Part shown: positions 34,714-45,523 of the stretch, piece after piece
Layout: every line of letters starts with the position of its first letter
Position numbering within the stretch: position 1 is the stretch's first letter
Assembly (NCBI GenBank): GCA_900542265.1
Contig: UQML01000007.1
Location: forward strand, 5,816-69,815
Reading direction: 5' to 3'
Length of the DNA stretch: 64,000 bases
DNA from: an uncultured Eggerthella sp.
GTDB lineage: Bacteria > Actinomycetota > Coriobacteriia > Coriobacteriales > Eggerthellaceae
The notes under the pieces: model-generated
What the model was told of the DNA's origin: nothing
Databases searched by the model: none
What the model saw: the letters and a program-made list of their open reading frames with translations, nothing else
Program-made: the position numbers and the translations under genes

Positions 34714-35985
34714 TTACTGCCCGTTTTGCACAAGCGGGGGCAGTTTCACATGAGTGGCCTCATAGCGCAAATAGCCCATTTGAATCCAACAACCCACGCA
34801 GTACATCGTACATACGGTAGGAACAATGGTGAGGCATCCCGGCAACCAGCAAATCAGCGTGAGTACCGCAGTAGCAATAAGCGCGCCACTATAGGGATGC
34901 TTGCCTTTTGAAAAATGGATACCAAGCGCAGCACCTGCAAGAGGAATCGCAAAAAGCCACGTAGTCACCATGATGATGGTAAGCAGCGCTGCGATAGGTA
35001 ATCCAACAACGGTAATCGATAAGATGATAAGCACAATAGGCATCACAAGAAAAGCGATAAAGCCAGCAAGACAGGAACGCCCCATTCTGTCACGCGTCAT
35101 AATAGCCATACGCTCAATGGGCTTGCGACCAATCCAAGTAAAGAGAGCGGTCAAAAGACTATGAGAAGCAAGAGCGAAGACCACAATCAGCATCCACACG
35201 ACTGATCCAAAAGGAAGAAGAGATCCCCAATCGGTTTGCAACGCAATACCTGATGCACTCTCACCTGTCATCTCTTGAGCAGGACGTTTTACGATCTCTC
35301 CAATTGATGCCCCCTCAGCAACGGTTACGTTAGCATTATCGGGAACAGCAAGCACGCCAGTAATTACCGCGTCATCGGTAATAGTGATAGTGCCAGCATT
35401 GATAGCCACATCGCCTTCGACGGTAGCAGAACACGTTACCTCGTATCCACTTAGAAATACGCCCAGATACGTACCTCCTGCCTTAATCGTACGACCCGCC
35501 GCATAAAGTCCTTTAGCCGTAACGTCAGAACCAGTGGTAATAGTCATGCCTGCCGCGGTGATATTGTTGATGACAGCAGTCTTAGTAATCATGATGGTCT
35601 GACCAGCAGGACGCAGAGACCCATTAATTGTTGAGTCCGTAAAAGAAAGTTCGTTTCCTGCTACACAGGCACTGCCATTGCCTTGTGCACCAACAGTAAT
35701 GCCCGATGCCTGCAAAGCATCACCTGCCCAATAAAAATCAGTACCAATTTCCTTATTGGTCACCGGAGCATTAACCACAAAGAGATTACCGGTGTGAACA
35801 TCATTAATTACCTCAGACTCGCCTGATTGCGCCTGACTACTAAACGCATCAGCATAGGCGCGCTCAGGAATGATCAGATAGGGTGTTGCAAGTGCTCCGA
35901 GCAATAACACACTTATCACCACGCTGAAGAGAACCTGAACCACTGATGGTGAACTTGGTGAACTATACGATGTGGTTTTCTGCAT
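34714..35985 (-). CDS. Bactofilin-like polymer-forming membrane protein
   Basis: A 423-residue protein. A signal-anchor (VQVLFSVVISVLLLGAL) is followed by a beta-helix of the bactofilin (polymer-forming) type, with short repeated hydrophobic/Thr-Gly units (ITAAGMTITTGSDVTAKGLY, VEGDVAINAGTITITDDAVI), then three or four hydrophobic segments in the last 150 residues. The topology puts the helix outside the cell. Bactofilins make filaments that place wall enzymes; this extracytoplasmic form is common in Actinobacteria with unknown role. The stop of the MenE-MenC gene is 90 bp upstream, so it could be its last operon gene. Confidence 0.75.
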   Translation of the reverse strand: MQKTTSYSSPSSPSVVQVLFSVVISVLLLGALATPYLIIPERAYADAFSSQAQSGESEVINDVHTGNLFVVNAPVTNKEIGTDFYWAGDALQASGITVGAQGNGSACVAGNELSFTDSTINGSLRPAGQTIMITKTAVINNITAAGMTITTGSDVTAKGLYAAGRTIKAGGTYLGVFLSGYEVTCSATVEGDVAINAGTITITDDAVITGVLAVPDNANVTVAEGASIGEIVKRPAQEMTGESASGIALQTDWGSLLPFGSVVWMLIVVFALASHSLLTALFTWIGRKPIERMAIMTRDRMGRSCLAGFIAFLVMPIVLIILSITVVGLPIAALLTIIMVTTWLFAIPLAGAALGIHFSKGKHPYSGALIATAVLTLICWLPGCLTIVPTVCTMYCVGCWIQMGYLRYEATHVKLPPLVQNGQ

Positions 35986-36075
35986 TACCTATCCTGTCTT
36001 TTGCCGTTACAGCCTTGTATGTACTGTTTTTCACAAGACTTTTGGTGCGCGTTGTATTGTGCCTTGTCTTGTGCG

Positions 36076-38790
36076 TTATTTGCTCAATGTAACTGAATCA
36101 ATCATGATCTCGTCGAGGTAGTCTTTATCAAGCGAGCATCCAATACCCGTCTCGTATCCCTTAGGATTCAAAAGAAGCTCGCCGCCCGCACATTCAAGCG
36201 CCGGACGCGCGCAATCACGATCAAAATACTCGGAATAATCAGCAATATCGCCTGGTAAATCAACACCCGCTAAAGTCTCAAAAGCGGCATAGGTGCGTTT
36301 TGATACACCCGTGTCAAACATGCCACCCATCCAAACTTGGAATCCTTGCTCTTCAGCAAAGTTGATAAAGTCAAGCGAAGGCTGAATGCCACCAAACTTA
36401 GAGATCTTAACCGCGTAACAACGCAAGTTGTCGTACTCAAGCGACTCCATCATCTCTTGTGCACTCACCACTGATTCATCCAAACAAATTGGGGTCGTCA
36501 GTGTTTCTTGCAAGGTAGAAAGACGATCAAATAAGCTACGCTGTCCTGAATGGGGCACATATTCAGGGTCAAGTGGCTCTTCTAAACACGCAATATTCAA
36601 GCGATCCAACTTATAGAGCGCATCGAGTTGCGACTCATTAAAGGATTGATTAGCGTCCAAAAAGATGGTGAGGTTAGGATAGCGCTCACGCACAGCACGA
36701 ACCTTATCGACCGCCGAATTGGGCTCGATCTTGATTTTGACGCGCTCATACCCTTGCGCAACCGCGGCGTCCACTGCCGCAAGCGTTTCATCTGTATCCA
36801 TAATGCCTACCACAGTACCCCCGAGCACGCGCTCTAGGGGCGCTCCACCCAACAAAGCACGCAGCGGCTTAGCGACAACTTTGCCATAAAGATCCCACAC
36901 CGCACACTCAACGGCGGATTTTGCTTGTGGAAAATCTGCAATGTCAGGGAAAGTAGCCAAAGAACGCGAAACTTCTGAAGGATGCAGATAGCGTTCATTC
37001 ATCACAATCTCAGCGATGTCATCACGCACGACCACATAATCATCTTCAAGCGTCTCAGGCAAATACCAATTGGTCGTAAAAGAAACACACTCGCCAATGC
37101 CCGTGCGTCCTGCCCAGTCACGAATCTCAACAAAGAAGGATTCGCGCTGATCAACGATGCCTTTTGCCGTTGTAACGGGATGCGCAAAATTCTGGCGCAC
37201 GCGATAAAGTGATACTGATTTTATGTCGATGCGTCGATCGTAGAGTTGACGCAGCTCTTGAGTGTTGACCTTATTGGCAACCGTACGAGGAAATTCATTC
37301 AACACTAAAATATGTTTAGGATGATGCAAACTCGACATCCGCTCGTCAAGATACGCATGGATATTGCGCGCAAACTCCTGCGGACAAGACGCGGGTTTAA
37401 TACCCGTATCCTCAGGATAGAGCCACGAATCCTTATGATCACGCTCGATAGCTTCAGTTGAGTAATCTGCCTCAATAAAGGCAACAGGACGGTAGCCCCA
37501 CTCCTCATCGGCCGTACCAAAAACAAAGGCATCCTTAACACCTGGAATACGCAAGAGTTCCTCACGTATCTCTTCAGGGTAGATATTTTCTCCGCCTGAA
37601 ACAATGAGATCATGCACGCGCTCAAAAACATGAAGAAATCCTTCATGATCAATCATGGCACGATCACCTGTTACAAACCACTCATCAAGCGTAAAGGCAG
37701 CACGCGCGTTAAGATATCCCGCAAAGACACCGGGGCCTTTGACGTGAAGGGCGCCAATTCCTTTTTCATCTGGTCGCATAATATTAACGCGATAACCCTG
37801 CAAAAGTTCTAACCCGCCATCAAAAGAGCGCGTTACGCGCGAGCAAGCAATCATAGAACTTGTCTCGGTCATGCCATAACTTGCATAAACACGTGCCTTA
37901 GCACGAAGTGCGCGCTTAATGGTTTTGTCGTTTAAGGCTGACCCACCCAACAAAATGCACTTGTATTGGGAAATAATTTTGTCTTTGTCATTTTCAAGCA
38001 AATCACGCAAAATCTTATCAACCACTGAGATGTGCGTGACGTTAAAGGTTAAGACGTCATTTAAAATACCCTGCACCGAATAGCGTTTATAGAGAATAAA
38101 GGGATTGCCGTTCAACAAACAACGCACCATTACCTCAAGGCCGCCCACATGGCACAAAGGCAGCACAAGCTGCCACATGCCTTTGCGCGGCACAAGCAAG
38201 CGTTCATTAGCCGCAACCGCAGCACCCATCAAATCCTCCCACAAAAGCTTTGCCGCTTTAGGAGTACCTGAAGTACCTGAAGTAAACATGATCACGCCAC
38301 AGGAGGAAGAGTCATAGGCCTCTTCACGTTCTTGCGCAAAATCAAGAATTCCCATGGTATAGGAGTTGATAGGAATCTGCCCATCGCCTAACCGAGAAAG
38401 TTCTAAAAGTTCCATGCCCAAGGACTCAACGAGTGCATTTTTAAGTGCTTGCTCTGTCACCACAGGAATATCTTTTTGATGCGTAGCTGTCTCAAGCTCC
38501 ATCATACGCACATTGCGCTCCTCGTCAGACAAACGAGGATTGAGCACCACTAAGCTAAAGCCAGCATACGCACTAGCAAGCGCCATAATGACAAACTCGG
38601 CACAATTATAGGAATTGATAGCAAGATATGTTCCCGCCTGATATCCCTGACGAATCAGCCCTCGCGCAAGCGCTGCTGACGCAAGACGAACTTGGCGATA
38701 GGATAAACGCATGGTGCCCGAATCCAGCTGCGTATAAAACATGGGCTGAGAGCCATGCTCTTGAGCATACAGGGCTAATGTTTTAATCAC
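36076..38790 (-). CDS. MenE-MenC fusion (OSB-CoA ligase / OSB synthase)
   Basis: A 904-residue bifunctional enzyme of menaquinone synthesis. Residues 1-515 are an acyl-CoA synthetase (MenE) with the P-loop TSGTSGTPKA, YGMTETS and GDRAMIDHEGFLHV. Residues 521-904 are an enolase-superfamily OSB synthase (MenC): RVKIKIEPN with its KxK bases, FLDANQSFNE, LEEPLD and ICLDESV for the metal ligands, AVKISKFGG and GGMFDTGVSK. No start codon with a ribosome site lies at the junction, so one chain is made. MenC makes OSB and MenE activates it, so the fusion joins successive steps. It is the last gene of the men operon. Confidence 0.92.
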   Translation of the reverse strand: MIKTLALYAQEHGSQPMFYTQLDSGTMRLSYRQVRLASAALARGLIRQGYQAGTYLAINSYNCAEFVIMALASAYAGFSLVVLNPRLSDEERNVRMMELETATHQKDIPVVTEQALKNALVESLGMELLELSRLGDGQIPINSYTMGILDFAQEREEAYDSSSCGVIMFTSGTSGTPKAAKLLWEDLMGAAVAANERLLVPRKGMWQLVLPLCHVGGLEVMVRCLLNGNPFILYKRYSVQGILNDVLTFNVTHISVVDKILRDLLENDKDKIISQYKCILLGGSALNDKTIKRALRAKARVYASYGMTETSSMIACSRVTRSFDGGLELLQGYRVNIMRPDEKGIGALHVKGPGVFAGYLNARAAFTLDEWFVTGDRAMIDHEGFLHVFERVHDLIVSGGENIYPEEIREELLRIPGVKDAFVFGTADEEWGYRPVAFIEADYSTEAIERDHKDSWLYPEDTGIKPASCPQEFARNIHAYLDERMSSLHHPKHILVLNEFPRTVANKVNTQELRQLYDRRIDIKSVSLYRVRQNFAHPVTTAKGIVDQRESFFVEIRDWAGRTGIGECVSFTTNWYLPETLEDDYVVVRDDIAEIVMNERYLHPSEVSRSLATFPDIADFPQAKSAVECAVWDLYGKVVAKPLRALLGGAPLERVLGGTVVGIMDTDETLAAVDAAVAQGYERVKIKIEPNSAVDKVRAVRERYPNLTIFLDANQSFNESQLDALYKLDRLNIACLEEPLDPEYVPHSGQRSLFDRLSTLQETLTTPICLDESVVSAQEMMESLEYDNLRCYAVKISKFGGIQPSLDFINFAEEQGFQVWMGGMFDTGVSKRTYAAFETLAGVDLPGDIADYSEYFDRDCARPALECAGGELLLNPKGYETGIGCSLDKDYLDEIMIDSVTLSK

Positions 38791-38809
38791 GAATCTAACT
38801 CCTTATGCA

Positions 38810-40540
38810 TCAGGGGAATTTAGGGAACTTGCTAAAGTCAGGATCACGCTTTTCTTTAAACGCATCACGACCCTCCATCGCCTCTTCGGTGGTGTAGTAG
38901 AGCAACGTTGCATCGCCACCAAATTGCTGTAAGCCTGCCAAACCATCAGTCGCGGCATTAAACGAGGCCTTCATAAAGCGTAGTGCTGTTGCAGAATGTT
39001 TTAAGATATCACGGCACCACGAAACCGTTTCCGCTTCCAAATCATCAAAAGGCACAACGGTATTTACCATGCCCATCTCAAGCGCTTCTTGCGCAGTATA
39101 CTGACGGCAAAGATACCAAATCTCGCGCGCTTTTTTCTGTCCGACGATAGCGGCTAGATAACCCGCACCATATCCCGCATCAAAACTACCGACCTTAGGG
39201 CCAGTCTGACCAAACTTGGCCGTATCAGCCGCAATGGTGAGATCACAGAGAATCTGAAGGATATTGCCGCCACCAATGGAATATCCATTACACATGCAAA
39301 TCACCGGTTTAGGAATCACGCGGATCAAACGCTGCACATCCAAAATGTTTAAGCGTGGAATGTTATCTTCACCCACATATCCACCATTGCCGCGTACTTT
39401 TTGATCTCCGCCGGAGCAAAACGCCTCATCCTCATGACGGCCCCCATGATTGGCACCGGTCAAGATAATAACTCCAATAGAAGAGTCATCACGTGCCACG
39501 CTAAACGCATCATAAAGCTCCATTGCCGTTAACGGCGTAAACGCATTACGGCGCTCAGGACGATTGATGGTAATCTTGGCAATTCCGTCCATTGTCTCGT
39601 AGATAATCTCTTGGTAGCTCTTACCGGCAACCCACGGGAACTGACTCATATCATTCCTTACCTGTGATGGAAATAGTTCTTCAAGGAAGGCTTTCACCAC
39701 CGTCACAAGCTCATCACACGCCTCCGCATGCACATTGTGCCCGGCCTCCGGAATCACTGCATAATTGGTAATACCCGGTTTATCGCGTTTGAACAGGTCT
39801 GCCATGGCTAGCCTTCGTACCATTTCAGAATAGCGCACATCGGCGCCGCCCGCTAGGAAAAGCGTGGGTAGATCGAGCTCATCAAGAGCAGGACGCATAT
39901 TTTCCATCCGATATTGACCGGCTTGGGACAAGTTTAAAGCTAAGGCGATGGGGTTATTGGCCACGCGTTCTTCACGCAATGCCATCTGCATCTTATCTGA
40001 GAGCGCACGCTGCGTTTCAAAAAGAGGGAGCGCCTCCCAATACGCAACAAACGCCTCCATGCCGCCCTGCAGCATATCAAGATGCGCGCGCGTTTTTGCC
40101 TCCATACTGGCACGCTCTTCTTCATTTTCTGGCCCTAAGCCCGCTGACTCAAGAATAAGTGCTGAAAAACATCCTGGATAACGTGTTGCCGCAACTTCAG
40201 CAATACGACCCCCTAAGGAGTATCCATACAAAATTGGTTTCGCGAGATTACCGCGCGCCTGAAGGGCAGCTACCAGCGTTAGAACTTGGTCAACATAAGC
40301 ATCAAGCGTAAAGGCGCGCTCCTCTTGCGCACTAAGTGTTGTCATACCATGCCCTATTAAATCGGGCGCAACCACATAGAAGGCATCGCTAAACTGCTGC
40401 GCGAATGCCTCCCAACTTGCCCCTGTTTGCATAAATCCATGAAGCAAAATAAGCGGTTGACGGTTAGGTTCTCCCCATGCATATCCATGGGTAGTAACCT
40501 TAATGCCTGCAATGTCTCCCGCTACACGCCACTCGGTCAT
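38810..40540 (-). CDS. MenH-MenB fusion (SHCHC synthase / naphthoyl-CoA synthase)
   Basis: A 576-residue protein. Residues 1-290 are an alpha/beta hydrolase ([13 protein letters not shown], nucleophile elbow [25 protein letters not shown]) matching MenH. Residues 298-576 are 1,4-dihydroxy-2-naphthoyl-CoA synthase, Men[45 protein letters not shown] and [10 protein letters not shown]. Met298 starts a full-length MenB and is preceded in frame by AAGGA with a five-base spacer (inside SQVRND), so a separate MenB may also be made. The two steps bracket MenC/MenE in the pathway. Confidence 0.92.
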   Translation of the reverse strand: MTEWRVAGDIAGIKVTTHGYAWGEPNRQPLILLHGFMQTGASWEAFAQQFSDAFYVVAPDLIGHGMTTLSAQEERAFTLDAYVDQVLTLVAALQARGNLAKPILYGYSLGGRIAEVAATRYPGCFSALILESAGLGPENEEERASMEAKTRAHLDMLQGGMEAFVAYWEALPLFETQRALSDKMQMALREERVANNPIALALNLSQAGQYRMENMRPALDELDLPTLFLAGGADVRYSEMVRRLAMADLFKRDKPGITNYAVIPEAGHNVHAEACDELVTVVKAFLEELFPSQVRNDMSQFPWVAGKSYQEIIYETMDGIAKITINRPERRNAFTPLTAMELYDAFSVARDDSSIGVIILTGANHGGRHEDEAFCSGGDQKVRGNGGYVGEDNIPRLNILDVQRLIRVIPKPVICMCNGYSIGGGNILQILCDLTIAADTAKFGQTGPKVGSFDAGYGAGYLAAIVGQKKAREIWYLCRQYTAQEALEMGMVNTVVPFDDLEAETVSWCRDILKHSATALRFMKASFNAATDGLAGLQQFGGDATLLYYTTEEAMEGRDAFKEKRDPDFSKFPKFP

Positions 40541-40551
40541 AGGATTCTCCT

Positions 40552-42351
40552 TTATAAACGATATGTTTCATAGCGATCCGCCACACCCTCAAGCGGAAGC
40601 GAAATCTCTATCAAGCTAATCCCGGGCTGTTCATAACTTTTTTCAAGCGCTACACGGCATTCGTCAGCAGTTGCGACACGCATATAACCAAGGGAAAACG
40701 TTTGCGCCGCTGCCTCAAAGTTGGTAGTGTGCGGCGTTAAAAACAAGCGCTCAAAATATGCCTCGTCTGACTTTTGCGGAAGCATATCAAAAATTGCGCC
40801 TCCTTGATTATTCAGTAGCACAATAGTTACCTGTGAGGGCACTGCCCCATCGCCTACACAACGACGCTCAAACTCAGCCTGTAATGCAAGGGCATTAAGG
40901 TCATGCAACAATGATAAGTCTCCAATGACGAGCGTGGTGTGTTCATAGATTTGTGCCGCTCCCAATGCTGAACTTACTGTTCCATCAATACCGTTGAGGC
41001 CACGGTTCGCAAGTAAGGTCAGCTGCTTGTCATCGCGACCGGTGTAGAACATATCAAAGGCTCGTATTGCCATAGAGTTTGCGCTAAAAATGAGTGATCC
41101 TTGCGGAGCCGCATCAAGAACAGTGCGGATGTACGTTCCTTCAAAATCAGACGCTCCCGCCTTGCGTACCGTCTCAAGCTTTTCTTGCGCTTGCATCTGA
41201 CGGAGTTCCCATGCATGAAGAGCTTGTCTAGCGTCAGTTTTTTGCCTCGATTCAGGAAGCGAGGCAACATCGAGCAATGTTGAAACAAATGAAGCAGGTG
41301 TCACCGGCACAAACACTGAGGTTTGCGCATTAAAATCACGGGTGGCGATGGGGTCAACCACAATCTGCACGCATGCATGCTCTTCAAGATAGCGCACCAC
41401 CGGCTTTGACACTGGATAGCGTCCAAAACGAATCACGCAATCAAAGCCAGGAAGCGCTTGCGCTGCGTTCCCTTTAAAAAGCGTATCGGCTGTTGTGATA
41501 ACAGCAGGATGGTTATAAGCGCGCAAGTTTGAGAGCGGATCAGCAATAAGAGGCGCATCTAAATACTCAGCCAGCGCAAAGAGGCACGCTGCTTCAATAT
41601 CTTGCTCTTCAGGTGAGAGGTGTTCAGAAAATGTTTTCTCACCACAAAGAATGATAGAACGCCTTGCGGCAAGCCAGTCAAGCAGCTGAGCGGCTTGCTC
41701 TTCTTCAAGTTCAGTATGCGCTGACATAAGCGCCGGCATAGGTGTGTCAATGCGGCCAACGCTAAAAAGACCCTCTCCTGACCCCTCTACCGACAAGTCT
41801 GGTTTAAGGGGTTCATCAAAAGGGAAATTGATATGCACCGGTCCACGCGATACACCCGCTGCACCCACTGCTATGCATGCTTCGCGGGCAATCTGGCGCG
41901 CATACGCTATCACTTTGGGATCGACGCTTGGCTCAGGCATATTCCAAAACCCTTCAACATGATCCGAAAATGCTTTAAGTTGATCAAAGGTTTGCGGAGC
42001 GCCTACATGCTGGAGACGCTGTGGCCTATCGCCCGACAATACGATGAGCGGAATGCGCGATGACTCTGCTTCCACTACTGCCGGATAATAGTTTGCAAGC
42101 GCAGTTCCTGAAGTACAAATTACCGCCACCGGCTTTTGTTTTGCACGCGCTAAGCCAAGCGCAAAAAAGGCGGCACCACGCTCGTCAACGTCCACGTAGA
42201 GTTCCATCTGAGAGGCGTGCGCCACCATAGAAAGAGCTGTTGAGCGAGAACCTGGACTCACGACAACATCTTCAACCCCGCAGCGTATCAGTTCATCAAA
42301 AAAGGCTGACACGTAAAGCGCTGTCGCCTGCTCATGAGTAGCTTTAGTCAT
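40552..42351 (-). CDS. menD: MenD, SEPHCHC synthase (2-oxoglutarate:isochorismate)
   Basis: A 599-residue thiamine-diphosphate enzyme that adds the succinate semialdehyde unit from 2-oxoglutarate to isochorismate. N-terminal [53 protein letters not shown] and VLSGDRP are typical MenD; the cofactor-binding C-terminal region has [19 protein letters not shown] and [16 protein letters not shown] [22 protein letters not shown] precedes the ATG. Sixteen bp after menF stop, 11 bp before the MenH-MenB start, so translation is probably coupled. Confidence 0.96.
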   Translation of the reverse strand: MTKATHEQATALYVSAFFDELIRCGVEDVVVSPGSRSTALSMVAHASQMELYVDVDERGAAFFALGLARAKQKPVAVICTSGTALANYYPAVVEAESSRIPLIVLSGDRPQRLQHVGAPQTFDQLKAFSDHVEGFWNMPEPSVDPKVIAYARQIAREACIAVGAAGVSRGPVHINFPFDEPLKPDLSVEGSGEGLFSVGRIDTPMPALMSAHTELEEEQAAQLLDWLAARRSIILCGEKTFSEHLSPEEQDIEAACLFALAEYLDAPLIADPLSNLRAYNHPAVITTADTLFKGNAAQALPGFDCVIRFGRYPVSKPVVRYLEEHACVQIVVDPIATRDFNAQTSVFVPVTPASFVSTLLDVASLPESRQKTDARQALHAWELRQMQAQEKLETVRKAGASDFEGTYIRTVLDAAPQGSLIFSANSMAIRAFDMFYTGRDDKQLTLLANRGLNGIDGTVSSALGAAQIYEHTTLVIGDLSLLHDLNALALQAEFERRCVGDGAVPSQVTIVLLNNQGGAIFDMLPQKSDEAYFERLFLTPHTTNFEAAAQTFSLGYMRVATADECRVALEKSYEQPGISLIEISLPLEGVADRYETYRL

Positions 42352-42367
42352 GATTACCTTCTTTATG

Positions 42368-43618
42368 TTATTGTCCAGAAAATGCAGTTAGTATCGTTTG
42401 GAGCTTCAGGTTGGTTTCTTTGTACTCTTCGCGCGCACGCGACCCCTCAACCACGCCGCAACCCGCATAAATCCAGCCACGTTCGCCATCAAACACGCCG
42501 CTTCTGATGGCGACAACAAACGACCCATCGCCTGATCCATCAACAAAGCCCACCGCGCCACCAAAAAAACCGCGGTTATACGTTTCCACCTCACGCAAGC
42601 ACTGAAGCGCCTCTCCAACGGGAGCGCCTGCAAGAGCTGGCGTAGGGTGGAGTTGAGATACGAGCGATGGGAGGGTGCGCCCACTCATAATCTGAGCACA
42701 CACGGGCGTCATCAAATGCTGCAACTGACGCAATTCCACCACGCGGGGATTTTGCGGTATATCCACGTCATAGCAATTACGACCAAACACTTCACGCATG
42801 AAGTGGACGACGTATTCATGTTCACGACGGTTTTTAGGATCCGCCATCAGTTGCTCAGCCAACAAAAACGTCTCATCAGAAGTTGAACCAGTTGCTGTCG
42901 TGCCGGCAAGACACATACTCTCAACCGTTGAACCTTGCTTTTCCACCAACAGCTCTGGGGTGCAACCACAGAAAAACACATCGCCATAACGATACATAAA
43001 GACCGTGCCACGTGCAGACCCATCGATCAAATTAACGAGCACATCTTTGGAGGAAAATGGCTCATGCGCCACAACCTGAACGCGCCGCGAGGGCACGATT
43101 TTATCAATACGACCAGACTGAATAGCTGTTAAGGAAGCATCGATGAGCGCTTCCCAATCAGCAAACTCATCCTCAATACGATCAAAAGAAATTGAGCGCT
43201 GGGTGCGTTTGGGCGCTTCTTGCGCATGACGACAAAACCGTGCCACACGCCCCTCATAGACAGGACCTAAGCTATTAACCTGAAGATAACTTCCCGTCTC
43301 GTCTTCAAGCAACACAAGCTCAGGCAGCATAAAACGCAAATTAGGAAAAGCCTGCATCATTTCATCAGCGGGTTTGGGGTTATCTGCATCAAAACGGGTA
43401 AACGAGAAAAATACCGGTGGCCGAACGGTATCCCCTTGCAGGATTTGATCTACGTCACCGAGCGAGGTAAGAGCGATGCAACGCCCTAACCCCATCGCCC
43501 GGCGCAGCTTTTGCTTGTCATAATATACAAATTGGTCGGTAAATCCTTTTTGCAGGGTACAAAAAGCATCTACCATATCCGCCTGAAGCGGCACGGTATG
43601 TGAATAAATTTTAGTCAT
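42368..43618 (-). CDS. menF: MenF, isochorismate synthase
   Basis: A 416-residue chorismate-utilising enzyme that makes isochorismate for menaquinone. Signature motifs: IDKIVPSRRV, FMYRYGDVFFCGCTPELLVE, AGTTATGSTSDE, REHEYVVHFMREVFG, ALAGAPVGEAL and FFGGAVGFVDGSGDGSFVVAIRS. I start at ATG 43618, which begins the homologous part; a longer frame to 43792 would run into mazG. Opens the men run: menF, menD, menH-menB, menE-menC. MenA and MenG are not in the window. Confidence 0.93.
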   Translation of the reverse strand: MTKIYSHTVPLQADMVDAFCTLQKGFTDQFVYYDKQKLRRAMGLGRCIALTSLGDVDQILQGDTVRPPVFFSFTRFDADNPKPADEMMQAFPNLRFMLPELVLLEDETGSYLQVNSLGPVYEGRVARFCRHAQEAPKRTQRSISFDRIEDEFADWEALIDASLTAIQSGRIDKIVPSRRVQVVAHEPFSSKDVLVNLIDGSARGTVFMYRYGDVFFCGCTPELLVEKQGSTVESMCLAGTTATGSTSDETFLLAEQLMADPKNRREHEYVVHFMREVFGRNCYDVDIPQNPRVVELRQLQHLMTPVCAQIMSGRTLPSLVSQLHPTPALAGAPVGEALQCLREVETYNRGFFGGAVGFVDGSGDGSFVVAIRSGVFDGERGWIYAGCGVVEGSRAREEYKETNLKLQTILTAFSGQ

Positions 43619-43637
43619 GCGGCACTCTGCGCTATCG

Positions 43638-44609
43638 TTATGCCCCGAGAAGCTTTGACTGATCCCAAAGCTCTTGCAACTCATCCATAGGGAGATCCTC
43701 AATGCGACGCCCCATACCAAACGCGACGCCTTCCATAAATTCCCAGCGCGTACGGAACTTTCGACACGTTGCACGCAAGGCGCTTTCCGCATCTATTCCC
43801 ATTTTGCGTCCGACATTAACAAGGCTAAAAAGTACATCCCCTAACTCAAGCTCAACCTGATCTGCCTCAGGCGCCGTTGACTCAACCTTGCCTTTTGCAT
43901 CTTTAGGTGCCGCTGCATAGGCGGCTTTAAGTTCCTGAATCTCTTCAGCTACTTGCTCCCACACCGCATCAAGCGTATCCCACTCAAATCCAGCAGACAC
44001 CGCTTTACGAGAAATCTTTTGCGCTTGCATGAGTGCGGGAAATGACGTCGGCACACCATCGAGCAAACCAGCTGGCTCACTTGTAGCAGAAGCTTCTGTT
44101 TGCGCGATGCGTGCGTCATTAAGTTTCACTTGATCCCATAGAGCAAGCACTTCACTTGCGCTCTCCGCCTGTGCATCACCAAAGACATGCGGATGGCGAT
44201 GGATCATTTTGGCATTCACATCAGTTACGACATCAGCAATAGTGAACTCCTGCGCATCGGCAGCAATTTGGGACTGTAGTACGACCTGCAAAAGCACATC
44301 GCCCAACTCTTCACGTAAATGCGTCCAATCCGCAGCTTCAATAGTATCGACCGCTTCATAGGCTTCTTCGATCATATTTTTGGCAATACTTGCGTGCGTC
44401 TGTTCTCTATCCCAAGGACAACCACCAGGAGCACGCAGCGTTGCAATAGTGTCAACAAAAGCGCCAAATGCCGGCGCTGCCGCATCAGCATGCGAGCACC
44501 CCTCTACGTTGGCCTCAGCCTGCACGCTGTTCTCTGTCATCGCGTTGGTCTTGGCTTGTACGTTGACCTCAACCTGTACATCGCGATCTCTTTTTGCCCT
44601 GTTCACCAT
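43638..44609 (-). CDS. mazG: MazG, nucleoside triphosphate pyrophosphohydrolase
   Basis: A 323-residue house-cleaning enzyme. Two MazG units: the first has CPWDREQTHASI, MIEEAYEAVDTIE and LREELGDVLLQVV with its E-x-x-E/x-x-x-D metal site, the second repeats EEIQELKAAY and VELELGDVLFSLVN. An Ala/Val-rich N-terminal extension of about 45 residues (VQVEVNVQAKTNAM, VQAEANVEG) precedes the homologous part, so Met24 or later could be the true start. It sits between the ACT gene and menF. Confidence 0.93.
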   Translation of the reverse strand: MVNRAKRDRDVQVEVNVQAKTNAMTENSVQAEANVEGCSHADAAAPAFGAFVDTIATLRAPGGCPWDREQTHASIAKNMIEEAYEAVDTIEAADWTHLREELGDVLLQVVLQSQIAADAQEFTIADVVTDVNAKMIHRHPHVFGDAQAESASEVLALWDQVKLNDARIAQTEASATSEPAGLLDGVPTSFPALMQAQKISRKAVSAGFEWDTLDAVWEQVAEEIQELKAAYAAAPKDAKGKVESTAPEADQVELELGDVLFSLVNVGRKMGIDAESALRATCRKFRTRWEFMEGVAFGMGRRIEDLPMDELQELWDQSKLLGA

Positions 44610-44624
44610 GATTGTTCGCGCTAC

Positions 44625-44894
44625 TTAAATCTTGTACATAAATTGAAAGACGTCCTCACGCTGAATAATCACTTGAACACCCAAGTCGTCTCCCACTACG
44701 GTAAGAGCTTCTTGAACGGTGTTGAAGTCAGCAACCTCAGGATCAAGACGCACCAACATAGTCATTGAAAAAATATCATCAAGAATGGTTTGAGAAATGT
44801 CATCAATGTTGGCACCCTTTTCAGCCAACACGCCAGAAATTGCAGCAACAATACCTGCTCTATCTTTTCCTAAAACAGAAATTACGCAACGCAT
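44625..44894 (-). CDS. ACT-domain protein (UPF0237)
   Basis: An 89-residue single ACT domain: MRCVISVLGKDRAGIVAAIS, GVLAEKGANIDDISQTILDD. This is the UPF0237 type, GcvR-like, usually a small-molecule sensor. Its usual neighbour, a UPF0210/DUF711 protein, is absent here. Fifteen bp from mazG, so co-transcribed. The ligand is unknown. Confidence 0.9.
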   Translation of the reverse strand: MRCVISVLGKDRAGIVAAISGVLAEKGANIDDISQTILDDIFSMTMLVRLDPEVADFNTVQEALTVVGDDLGVQVIIQREDVFQFMYKI

Positions 44895-44916
44895 AGTAGA
44901 TTCCTTTCAGTTTGCT

Positions 44917-45492
44917 TTATCTATTATTGAGCAACAAAGAAAGCGCCTCTGCCTTAGTTGCTGCATTTTTTCTAAATACTCCGCGTGTCGCACTCGTCGT
45001 TGTTTTGGCCCCCGCTTTTTTCACACCGCGCATGGACATGCACAAATGCTCCGCTTCCATAACCACGAGCACCCCTTGTGGATGCAATTCTTTAACAAGC
45101 GTATCAGCAACTTGAGAAGTCAAGCGCTCTTGTACCTGTGGACGACGGGCAAACACATCTACCAAACGAGCCAACTTTGAGATACCGCAAATACGCCCAT
45201 CGCTTGCAGGGATATAAGCGACATGCGCCTTGCCAAAAAAGGGAGCAAGATGATGCTCGCATAATGAATAAAATGGAATGTCATGCACAATCACGAGCTC
45301 TTCATGATGTTCATCAAACGTTGTCTCAAAATGCACGGCTGGATCTTCATAGAGTCCCGCACAGCATTCTTCATACATACGAGCAACGCGTGCCGGTGTT
45401 TTTTGCAATCCTTCTCTATCGGGGTCTTCTCCGATGCCCTCTAAAATCAGACGGACGCCTTCTTCAATTTTCTTAAGATCCATAGTGCTCAT
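44917..45492 (-). CDS. folE: FolE, GTP cyclohydrolase I
   Basis: A 191-residue enzyme for the first step of tetrahydrofolate synthesis. Zinc-binding and active-site motifs are [25 protein letters not shown]-like [20 protein letters not shown] and [34 protein letters not shown]. Preceded by xth (31 bp) and followed by the ACT gene. Confidence 0.96.
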   Translation of the reverse strand: MSTMDLKKIEEGVRLILEGIGEDPDREGLQKTPARVARMYEECCAGLYEDPAVHFETTFDEHHEELVIVHDIPFYSLCEHHLAPFFGKAHVAYIPASDGRICGISKLARLVDVFARRPQVQERLTSQVADTLVKELHPQGVLVVMEAEHLCMSMRGVKKAGAKTTTSATRGVFRKNAATKAEALSLLLNNR

Positions 45493-45523
45493 GCTTGTTT
45501 ACTTTCTCGTATCTATATCAAGT

